A stretch of DNA of 64,000 bases from Linanthus parryae (lineage: Eukaryota > Streptophyta > Magnoliopsida > Ericales > Polemoniaceae): the NCBI GenBank assembly GCA_023055425.1, contig JALGPY010000009.1, forward strand, positions 32,965,275 through 33,029,274, written 5' to 3'. Made by a program: the position numbers and the translations under genes. The notes below the pieces were generated by a model. That model made no database searches, had not been told where the DNA came from, and saw only the letters and a list, made by a program, of their open reading frames with translations. The first letter of the stretch is position 1. The number at the start of each line of letters is the position of its first letter. Below are positions 56,236 to 64,000 of this stretch, piece after piece.

Positions 56236-57508
56236 TCTGATTGAGGTAACTGGGTCGGGCCGTCGACCGTAAAATACAAAGCGCTTGTTGGGAGGCAACC
56301 CAACGTATTTTATGCATTAGTGTAGAGAGTGTGTTTTAAATATTGTTGTGTGCGTTTTTAATTCCGTTTTGTTATTTGAGAGGTGATAGAGCGAGAATTT
56401 GACATTTGAATTGAGTCTCCGCAGTTTTAAAGGTTATTACGCGATTCGGACTCCCCTTCTTGATGTGCGTAGACTCGCATGGAAATGCGCGCATCGGAGT
56501 TCGGACGTAAAAGAAATGCGGAATTTGAACGAGAAAGATGTGATCACGACGAGATTCCCGAGGATGTTGGGAAGCGTGTCACGAGAAAAAAAATGAGCTC
56601 AAGAACAGAAGAGGAACATGGAATTCAAGCTAAGGAACCGTGAAGATTAAGCAAACAAAGCGGATCAAAAAAAAAAGGAAGCTGAAGAAAAATTGCCAGG
56701 AGATCGCATAATCAAAATGGTAGATCGTAGATCAGCTTGAACACTTAGAAGAAATTCTTACTGCAAAAGTTGAGCAACTCACAGGAGTACACTATCACAG
56801 AGGAGATCCTATAATCAAGTCAGATCGTAGGATCAAGAATAGTGATCGCACGATCTGCTTGGGGACTTAGAAAAAGTTTTGCCGCAACAAAAGTGAGCAG
56901 CTCACTGGAATTGGCGATCAAAGAGGAGATCGCACGACCACAGCAGATTGCACGATCACCATAAGGTGATCGCACGATCAGAAACAAAACACGGCGCCCA
57001 TTAAACAGGGGCACGGTGGTATTTTCGCACCAATTGGAGATTAAAGGGCTTCCCTTACGGGTCAAACCAGAAACACTTCGCACAATTCAATCCCGTCGTC
57101 CTTCTCTCTCTCGTGAGTTCTCTCAGTGCTCAAAAACACAACTTCAAGAAGTTGCTCAAATTCAGAAACAAGATAGGGGTTTTGCTCGCCTCAAGCTCCT
57201 CTACAACTATTGTGAAACCAATTGAGCTAGTTTACAAGAGACAAGTGTGGGGGAGAAGAAGGAAGTCCAAGCCCTAGAACGAAGAATCGTCGATTCGTTC
57301 TCCATCGTTTGAAATTTCAACAAACCGGTTTCGGGGTTTTGACGGGGACACCAAGGGGAAGCTAAAGAGCTAAAAATCTCACATCGCGAAAAATACAGAA
57401 AAATCAGTCAATTTGACTGATTTTGTCAGGTATTCCTAAACTTCAGCGTATTATTTGATTTTTCACTTGTACTTGCTGCATTTGTTTGACAATTGATACG
57501 TGTGTGAG
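56236..57508 (+). other. Athila region between pol and the env-like ORF
   Basis: About 1.27 kb without a gene. At 56287-56304 GTTGGG AGGCAA CCCAAC forms a perfect hairpin, a motif I associate with this region of Athila-type elements. About 56695-56980 is rich in GATCGCACGATC-type words. About 57000-57480 is leader-like. Confidence 0.65.
56695..56980 (+). repeat. Dispersed GATCGCACGATC-type repeats
   Basis: GATCGCACGATC occurs near 56843 and 56968, with variants GATCGCACGACC, GATTGCACGATC, GATCCTATAATC and GATCGTAGGATC between, a short cluster of palindrome-like words about 30-50 bases apart. Confidence 0.7.
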
Positions 57509-58879
57509 ATGAGGCCTAATAGAGGCAAGATGGTGATGGGTTCGTCGGTCGATAAAGGGACACGTAAGGTGAATGAGAGTGAATTAGTTGACTGTTACCA
57601 AAACGAGGATGAACCTGAGTTGGAGATGGGAGATGAGACATCTAGTGACGATGAGGAAACCAATTGTCCTAAGTCACCTAAGTTTAGTTGGCTTAAAGGT
57701 CCCTTTCCCGCTAATCCTAAAATGAGGGCATCTAGGAAGCACCCTATGAAGGATATCACTGATCCTAGGAAGATTGAACCCACAAATTTTTGCACCCATA
57801 GATTTGTTTGTCATGATGTCATTTGTTTTTCTTAACAAACAAGGGGATCAAGTATAATGTTAACCCTGAGAAAGAGTTCGACTTTACAGTCCCTGATGTG
57901 CCTAAGGGGATTAAAGATGCGGCCAAGCGTGAGAACTTTCTGGGTATGTATCCACTACTCAAAGACTTCTCATGTTCGGCACTCGTTCGTGAAATGAGTG
58001 TGAATGCTCGGTACTCTACTTGTGCATGCCACCATGGTGAGGTTAGCAATGAGAGGATAATTTATGCTAGGGGCAAGTTTGTGGTTTTCACCCCGGATTC
58101 TATTGCTAATGCCTTTAAGTGGCCACCCCTAACTGAGAAGTGCAAATTTCATGAGGTTTTGAGGCGCAGAGGGATTGAGGAGGAGATAGGACAGTTTTGC
58201 TTTGAGGGGGTGCCAGGGGCAGATTGGGTGAGAAGAGAGAATAAGAGAGACTGGCTGGTTGAGAACAAGGTTCTCCTAAAGCCAGCCCGGTGGTTAATAG
58301 AGTGGGTTGAGACATGGATTTTGGGAGTTACTTCTACCCAATGGGTGAACTTTGATACCCGTGTCATGGCTTATTGTTTGTTCAAGGGGTGGAGGTTTGA
58401 CATACCTGCACGAATTCATAAGAATTTTCGATCCAGGTTGGAAAAAGGGAATAAGAGGGCGCCCGGATATAGCTATTTGCTAATGCATTTGGCTACCGAG
58501 GCCGGTGTGACGCTAACCGATTCTGAGCGCGATAAGCAAAAGCCTCCGGAACGGCTTTGGAATAACATTCCTACCCCTTTTAGGAACTTGCCACCGAGCG
58601 GCAGTAGGAGGAGAGGAAGAGCTGCAGTAGGAGGTGTTGAGAGTGTCTCGAGTGAGCCTGTGCCCAGTTTTGATTTCGAGCGGGCATTTCGTAGGGGGGG
58701 CGAAGGAGGATAGGCATTTTGCGCATACTCGTAGTAGTATGAAGAAGATAGGAACAGAGGTGGCTAGGCAGAGTAGGTTGTTGGCTCAGTTAGCCATACA
58801 ACACAACTCTGGCGTTGAATCTCAGGCCGAGCTTTTCGATTATGCCTCTGATCCTTACCAGAGCTCGGAGGATGAGTAG
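57509..58879 (+). pseudogene. Athila third (env-like) ORF, broken
   Basis: It starts at the ATG at 57509 (MRPNRGKMVMGSS). An acidic segment leads to a domain including HHGEVSNERIIYARGKFVVF, LKPARWLIEWVE, then a VMAYCLFKGWRFDIP-type segment and RAPGYSYLLMHLATEAGV. A frameshift lies near 57820, and a second lies in the G-run at 58695-58702, after which the charged tail ends at TGA 58877-58879. No signal peptide or membrane segment is seen. The central domain has the same order of motifs as the Sirevirus third ORF. Confidence 0.82.
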
Positions 58880-58957
58880 TTTCACCGCCCCTCACATTAG
58901 AAATGCTGAGTCCTCGGTTTTACTTCTAAATTCGTTGGGGACAACGACGTATTCTAG

Positions 58958-58969
58958 TGTGGGGGGGAG
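58958..58969 (+). other. Athila polypurine tract
   Basis: GTGGGGGGGAGT-type run after the env-like ORF. The expected 3' LTR does not follow; within about 20 bases sequence assigned to Tat-2 begins. Confidence 0.65.
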
Positions 58970-58985
58970 TTTTAGTCTTGACTAG

Positions 58986-59609
58986 TGTAGATACTGCTTT
59001 CTGACATGACAGATCTTGGCCACGTGGCAACCATCCAGCACACCATATTGTGCTCCATACACACAGGATCACCAGCCGAGCTGATCCATGTGGGGGCTGC
59101 GAGACAGAGCCCTCGCATACCACTGCACGGGACCTGTAGGGACTTAGTGGTTTGGAGGCTAGAGTAAGCCCTGTCGCGTACGAGCCAAGCCCGCACGCGA
59201 CCTTTAGTAACTGTTTTGAGAGATCTATGGCACGAGCTCCCTAGACCCGGTCAATCCGGTCAAACCCGGTCAACCTCGTAACGGTTCCGGTATTCGCGCA
59301 CCACGTGCTGTAACGGTTCCTATATACTCGGACGAACGTGCCGTTATGGTTAAGCTAATTAAGCCGCCATCAATGGGCGCATTAACCACTACAACGGTCA
59401 TGTTCTCCAGTATATATAGATCGTAACCCTTTCCATACAGGGAGAACACACTTGTCATACGCGGAAGCTCTGCCAAACCTCTGTCTCTCTCTCAGACATT
59501 GCTACTGACTTACTCTCTCCCTACACACACCCCTATTCTTCCTGTGCGATCCTTGATCCACTACACACGGTGCACACGGAGGTCTCCCCGCCGGAATCCC
59601 TCGTGCACA
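58986..59609 (+). repeat. Tat-2 5' LTR (left limit approximate)
   Basis: It ends GTGCACA just before the primer site and carries CCAGTATATATAG 202 bases before that site, identical to Tat-1. The 3' LTR is outside the window, so the left end cannot be fixed. Confidence 0.7.
59407..59419 (+). promoter_or_regulatory. Tat-2 LTR TATA box
   Basis: CCAGTATATATAG, identical in sequence and position to Tat-1 26768-26780. Confidence 0.75.
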
Positions 59610-59612
59610 TTT

Positions 59613-59628
59613 TGGTGAACCCGACGTG
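59613..59628 (+). other. Tat-2 primer-binding site
   Basis: TGGTGAACCCGACGTG, three bases after the LTR end, the same as Tat-1. Confidence 0.8.
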
Positions 59629-59650
59629 AATCTTACCGGCAAAAGCAACC

Positions 59651-62263
59651 ATGTCTCAGGAGGATGATGTCATCAACCGATCGCCTTCTACCGAAACTCC
59701 CTCGGGAGACGAGACCCGCCGTACTCCGACGGCTCCCGGCGAAGCACCGACGCTAGAGTCTTTGGACGCCACCGTCCAAAGTCAGGCGAAAGCTCTTAAG
59801 TCTCAATCCGCGCAACTAGAACAAATCTTGGCTGTTCTGGGCACCCTCGCACCGAATCCTCCGCCAGCCACCGCTATCCCTCAGGGAGGAGGAACCCCTA
59901 CTGCTCCAGGATTGGGAGTGCCAGCCACACCTCCCAACCCTCATCTGCAGATTCCACCGTCGGCTGCGCAACTGCCTTCGGTTCAAGGATCAACGGCACA
60001 AATGCTGCCTCCTGCTGCTCACGCTCCTCAGCCCTCGGCTTTGGCGTCCAACCCAACTTTGCAGTACCCTTTGCCTCCCCCAACGATGATCTGGGGAAAT
60101 ACGGGTACTCAGTATGCTCCCAATCCTCCGACGGCATATGTGTCGCCACCACCCACGGCGACCCCTCCAGCAACTACCGAGGGGAGCATTCCAGAATGCA
60201 TGACGTCTTTGCAAAAGCGCGTGGACACCATCCTGGCTCATCAGTCATTCGCGGATACCATTATCCCGAAGCTAGACAATGATCCACCTATTCCGCGAGA
60301 GATCTATCTCATGCCTAACCCGGCGGGGTACAAGGCTCCCAAATGGGATAAGTTCGAGGACGTCAATGGAAACGCTCATGAGCATGTCATGCGTTTCATT
60401 GATGTCATGGGTCCGTACGGAGCTGATCCCAAACTGTTGATGCGAGAGTTCCCAAAATCTCTTGGGAATGTAGCATACAAATGGTACCGGACGTTGGAGG
60501 CCGGATCCGTGAAGACTTGGGACGACATGGTCCAAAAGTTCTATACCAAGTTCTTTCAAATGGAGGAAAAGGTGACAATGATCCATCTCTCGCGGATGTA
60601 TCAGAAGCGCGAGGAGGATGGGATCACCTTCATCAAGAAATTCCGGGCGAAATCCTTGGAGTGCAAAGATCCAATGCCCGAAAGCCGGCTCGTGGAGATA
60701 TGCCTGCAGTGCATGCGAGATGAATACAAAGGTATGCTCATTAATTTGCAAACACCTACGTTGTCAAAACTAATCGAATGCACGAAGAACATCGAGCCCA
60801 TAGTCGAGAGACAGAAAAAGAAGAACGCTCCAGAGCGACCCGCGAGCGGCACCACTTACAAGATCGGAAGGTTCAGCTACAAGAGGGGACGCGAAGCTGA
60901 AGTCAACACAGTTTCGCCCCAGAAACAAGCGAAGGTTGTGAACTTCGATGTACCGCCTCTGCCATGCTCGGTAGAGGAAGCGAGTGACCTCTGCAAACAG
61001 TGGCGCAAGGACGGCGTCCTGCCACCGCTCGAGAAAACACCCTCCAAGGAGATGGTGAGGGACCCTAAGTGGTGCGAGTACCACGGCAAGATCATGCATC
61101 CCACCGCCGAGTGCAAGAAACTCAGGTTCGCATTCGATCAGAAGATGAAGAACGGCGAGCTAATCGTCAGCGACAACAGGAAGGACGTGCGCAACAACCC
61201 ACTTCCTGCCCATACAGAGTCAGGCTCGAAAGGCAAAGAGGTCGCCATGATCTCGATCGTAGACTTGGAGGAAGTCGCAGAGGATGGTCTACCCATCATT
61301 GCTGAGGTCCATCAAGACGAAGACTATAGCATGGACACGGAGGACGAACGTGCCGACCGCATGAAAGGGTCGCATGGCTTCAACAAATTCTTCGACGAGA
61401 TGAATTTCTCCGAGAGGTGCCGGGCTGATATGACGAAAGCAATCTTAAGGATAGCGGAGGACTACGAAGAAGACCTCGTGGTTTCCAACGGGAAGGTCAT
61501 CAGGGCGTCTCGTTCCACAGAAAAGATCATGACCTTTTCTGCCAGCGACAAGAAGACGGATGCGAGCCACCAAAGGCCTTTGTACGTGACCGCCATCGTC
61601 AATGGCGTCGAATTCAAGCGAGCATTCGTCGACGGAGGAGCAGCGGTCAACGTTGTTCCACTCCACACACTAAAGCTAGCAGGGATCCCCGAGCACAAGG
61701 TAGTCAAACGTCCATCTCCGCTGGTGGGGTTCGGAAGCGATTCTAGAATGACGATCGGATGGATCCGCCTGGGCGTCCAGATTGGCAAGATCAAGTGCTC
61801 GGCGAAGTTCTATGTCATAGACGCGAACACCACATACCACATGATTATAGGTCGAGCCTGGATTCATCGCTTCGACGCAGTCCCTTCGACGGCTCACCAG
61901 GTTATGAAAGCTATATGGAATGACAGAATAGTCGAGATACCGGCTTCGACTAACCCGTTCAACTTGGACGAAGCACACCTCAGCGAGGCGGTGTGGTTCA
62001 CTGAGATGGCGGACGAGCAAACACCCGGGCCTTTCAACCCTACTCCTTTGCCTCTCTGGGAGGACATCAAGGACCAGTCACCTGCGGGCGTGATGGTGAC
62101 AAGGGAAGATGCCAAGGAAAAGCCGCCTACACGCGAAGAGGCGCCACGTATCGCATATCATCGAAAGAATGTGTACACTTTAAAGAGGATCGCAAAGCAT
62201 GACCCCGAGGGCAAGGAGATAGAGAGCTTCTACGCCAATGGGAAGAAATGCTATCGCATATGA
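59651..62263 (+). CDS. gag-pro: Tat-2 gag-protease (open)
   Basis: 870 codons without a break, starting ATGTCTCAGG 21 bases after the primer site. A coiled-coil-like N-terminus (about 35-70) and a P/A-rich region (about 70-180) lead to the gag domain (about 240-410: VMRFIDVMGPYGADPKLL, WYRTLEAGSVKTWDDMV). A CX2H-type zinc motif (CEYHGKIMHPTAEC, about 477-490) is of the form seen in Tat gags. The aspartic protease (about 640-740) has FVDGGAAVN at Asp661, with Gly-Ala where Ser/Thr-Gly is usual, then TYHMIIGRAWIHRFDAVPST. It stops at TGA 62261-62263, beyond which the same frame stays open through RT. Confidence 0.92.
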   Translation: MSQEDDVINRSPSTETPSGDETRRTPTAPGEAPTLESLDATVQSQAKALKSQSAQLEQILAVLGTLAPNPPPATAIPQGGGTPTAPGLGVPATPPNPHLQIPPSAAQLPSVQGSTAQMLPPAAHAPQPSALASNPTLQYPLPPPTMIWGNTGTQYAPNPPTAYVSPPPTATPPATTEGSIPECMTSLQKRVDTILAHQSFADTIIPKLDNDPPIPREIYLMPNPAGYKAPKWDKFEDVNGNAHEHVMRFIDVMGPYGADPKLLMREFPKSLGNVAYKWYRTLEAGSVKTWDDMVQKFYTKFFQMEEKVTMIHLSRMYQKREEDGITFIKKFRAKSLECKDPMPESRLVEICLQCMRDEYKGMLINLQTPTLSKLIECTKNIEPIVERQKKKNAPERPASGTTYKIGRFSYKRGREAEVNTVSPQKQAKVVNFDVPPLPCSVEEASDLCKQWRKDGVLPPLEKTPSKEMVRDPKWCEYHGKIMHPTAECKKLRFAFDQKMKNGELIVSDNRKDVRNNPLPAHTESGSKGKEVAMISIVDLEEVAEDGLPIIAEVHQDEDYSMDTEDERADRMKGSHGFNKFFDEMNFSERCRADMTKAILRIAEDYEEDLVVSNGKVIRASRSTEKIMTFSASDKKTDASHQRPLYVTAIVNGVEFKRAFVDGGAAVNVVPLHTLKLAGIPEHKVVKRPSPLVGFGSDSRMTIGWIRLGVQIGKIKCSAKFYVIDANTTYHMIIGRAWIHRFDAVPSTAHQVMKAIWNDRIVEIPASTNPFNLDEAHLSEAVWFTEMADEQTPGPFNPTPLPLWEDIKDQSPAGVMVTREDAKEKPPTREEAPRIAYHRKNVYTLKRIAKHDPEGKEIESFYANGKKCYRI

Positions 62264-64000
62264 AGGTACGCGGGGATGTCCTCACACGGGCATGGGGATG
62301 TCCCTGAGCAAATCAATCAAATCGAGCAAGTTGCGCTGACGGAAGAGCCAACACAAGATACTCCAGACGAGAAACTCAAAGAAGCGCCTGAATGCATGGA
62401 AGACAGGCCAAGACCACAAAAGCAAGAATTAAAGGAAGTGTTCCTCAGCCCGAACGAGGAAAAGAAAAGGCCAGTCTTCCTGAGTGCGGACCTCACAAGC
62501 GAAGAGGAACAAGGACTGCTGCAGCTCCTAACTGAGTACAAGGACGTGTTCGCATGGGAATATGATGAGATGCCAGGTCTGGATACAAGCATCACCATGC
62601 ACCGTTTGGACATCGTCCCAGGGTCTAAACCGGTCAAGCAGAGCACTAGAAGCTTCAGGCCAGAACTCAACGTGAAGATCAAGCAGGAGATTGTCAAACT
62701 CCTAGATGCCAAGTTCATAGAGCCAAATCATCATCCCACATGGCTGGCCAACATCGTGCCGGTGGTGAAGAAGAACGGACAGCTTCGCATCTGCGTGGAC
62801 TTCCGAGATCTCAATCGCTTCTGCCCTAAGGACGATTTCCCACTGCCCAACATCGATTTGCTTATCGATTCAACAGCAGGTCATCGCATGTTCAGTTTCA
62901 TGGACGGTTTCAGCGGATACAATCAAATCAAGATGGATCCCGATGATGCGCGGAAAACTGCATTTATCACTCCTGTGGGGGTATTCAACTACACGGTCAT
63001 GCCGTTCGGTCTTAAGAACGCGGGCGCAACCTATCAGCGGGCCATGATGGCTCTATTCCACGACATGATGCACAAAGAAGTGGAATTTTATGTGGATGAC
63101 CTGGTGGTCAAATCAAAGCACGAAGCGGATCACCTTGCAGACCTGCGAAAGGTGTTCAACAGATGCAGGAGCTTTCAACTGAAAATGAACCCCATGAAAT
63201 GCGCGTTCGGCGTGACCTCGGGGAAGTTCTTGGGATGTGTAGTCCATCGCCAAGGGATCGAGCCTGATCCTGCGAAAGTGTCAGCCATCACCAGCATGAC
63301 GCCTCCCCATAATCAAAGTACCTTGAAGACATTCTTGGGAAAACTGTCATATCTGCGGAGGTTCATTCCAGCAATTGCAGAAATCACATGCTGTTTCAGC
63401 ACTCTTCTCAAGAAGGACGCCGCATACAATTGGGCTCCGGACCATGAGGCCGCATTCGAAAAGCTGAAAGAACTGCTCACGTCCTCAAAGATAATGATTG
63501 CGCCTCAACTGGGATCACCGCTTCTGCTATATCTCACATCAACAAGGAGATCTATAGGAGCACTCTTTGCTCAGGAGTACGAAGGCCAAGAGAGGCCCAT
63601 CTACTATATCTCTCGCATTGTGCAGCCGGCTGAATCAAGGTACACAGACATCGAACGTCATTGCCTTGCTTTATTCTTTGTGATAGAAAAGTTGAGACAC
63701 TATTTTGCATCACACAAAGTAGTAGTGGTCACCAAGAGCGACCCCATAAGATACTTGCTAACTCACACTACTCCGGGCGGGAGACTGGCGAAATGGTACA
63801 TGACCATCTCTCAATACGATATCACATGCGTGAAACCAAGAGCGATCAAGTCGCAGGCGGTAGCAGATCTGTTGGAACAGTTTCCCGACAACAGCCACGA
63901 ACCTGTGATCGAGGAAGAGCTCGAAGGCCCTGAAATCTACGCAATCGACGTGCCCTATTGGACCCTCCACTTCGACGGTTCGTCAACCAGGAAAGGCGGA
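62264..64000 (+). CDS. pol: Tat-2 RT and RNase H, partial (window edge)
   Basis: The frame of gag-protease continues after the TGA with no stop to the last base, 579 codons. A linker of ~100 residues is followed by RT (QLRICVDFRDLNRFCPKDDF, FSFMDGFSGYNQI, VMPFGLKNAGATYQ and catalytic FYVDDLVVKS at about 63086-63115), then RNase H (FLGKLSYLRRFIPA connecting, IYYISRIVQPAESRYTDIE, WYMTISQYDITCV). The last codons, WTLHFDGSSTRKGG, open a second RNase H typical of Tat elements. No internal ATG stands out as a start, so expression probably depends on passing the UGA or on a spliced RNA. Integrase would lie beyond the edge. Confidence 0.9.

Larger units (their letters stand above)
49113..58978 (+). 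mobile_element. Athila-type gypsy element, 3' LTR not present
   Basis: 5' LTR (49113-50702), an Asp-tRNA-type primer site, gag, protease, pol in gypsy order (RT, RNase H, integrase), a long non-coding region, an env-like third ORF and a polypurine-like tract at 58958-58969. Protein phrases such as [28 protein letters not shown] and the third ORF mark the Athila lineage. No copy of the LTR follows the polypurine tract; Tat-2 begins there instead. The element is decayed by at least seven frame breaks. Confidence 0.92.
58986..64000 (+). mobile_element. Tat-2: young Tat/Ogre-like gypsy element, partial
   Basis: 5' LTR, primer-binding site, gag-protease, RT and RNase H in good condition, cut by the window edge at the start of a second RNase H. 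The order RNase H then a second FDGS-type (archaeal-like) RNase H is the hallmark of the Tat lineage. The coding part is clearly GC-richer than the older elements around it and lacks frameshifts. The left limit is approximate (TG at 58979, 58986 or 59002). Confidence 0.88.

Noticed and set aside
58634..58879. A separate small gene after the Athila third ORF
   Set aside because: It is the shifted end of the same ORF, separated by an indel in a G-run.
63661..63933. A 90-codon ORF in the right end
   Set aside because: It is a shadow frame of the Tat-2 RNase H coding sequence, which runs through the same bases in another frame.
1..64000. tRNA or rRNA genes
   Set aside because: None seen; the tRNA-like matches are short primer-binding sites beside LTRs.

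Overview
The window is nuclear DNA from a flowering plant, most likely a eudicot. There are no bacterial-style operons. Nearly everything is plant LTR retrotransposon sequence in layers, plus DNA-transposon debris and one convincing host gene. The plant lineages are recognisable by their proteins, primer-binding sites and LTR ends: Sirevirus (SIRE, Ty1/copia), a Tork-like copia, Athila (Ty3/gypsy) and Tat/Ogre-like gypsy.

Layout. 1-919: unassigned flank. 920-11637: complete but decayed Sirevirus, SIRE-1 (5' LTR, PBS, gag, pol, env-like third ORF, PPT, 3' LTR). 11638-14120: unassigned DNA holding a 1.1-kb PIF/Harbinger-type MITE (12992-14117). 14121-17465: small doubtful ORF, a foldback repeat, a CACTA-like terminus ending at 16784, and a copia RNase H tail with one LTR. 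17466-20430: an intronless IBH1-like bHLH gene (CDS 19283-19867), its upstream region and 3' end. 20433-22150: CACTA-like 5' end. 22150-26430: decayed gypsy 3' UTR and LTR remnants.

26430-49112 is an old Tat/Ogre-like element (Tat-1) broken by a second full-length Sirevirus (SIRE-2, 29629-48843, target duplication GAAGG). SIRE-2 is itself broken by a minus-strand Tork-like copia (36776-45269, target duplication CTCAC). With the insert and one duplication removed, SIRE-2 is 10,716 bp; SIRE-1 is 10,718 bp. An Athila-type element (49113 to about 58978) follows, apparently also inserted into Tat-1. It has a 5' LTR and PPT but no 3' LTR in view, because a younger Tat element (Tat-2, from about 58986) begins there and runs off the right edge with open gag-protease and RT-RNase H reading frames.

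Inferred insertion order: Tat-1 oldest; Athila and SIRE-2 into Tat-1; Tork-like copia into SIRE-2; Tat-2 into Athila. SIRE-1, SIRE-2, Athila and Tat-1 are all inactive by frameshifts and stops. The Tork-like copia has only a few lesions. Tat-2 is the only element whose visible coding sequence looks intact.

The most interesting structure is not a gene. A palindromic word, CAARGCYTTG(AG), recurs about forty times across both Sireviruses, in LTRs, UTRs and coding sequence, and its core differs in a coordinated way between the two copies. Also notable are identical in-frame stop codons at matching positions in independent copies (UAG within Sirevirus pol, UGA between Tat protease and RT), and a resemblance between the third ORFs of the Sireviruses and of the Athila element.
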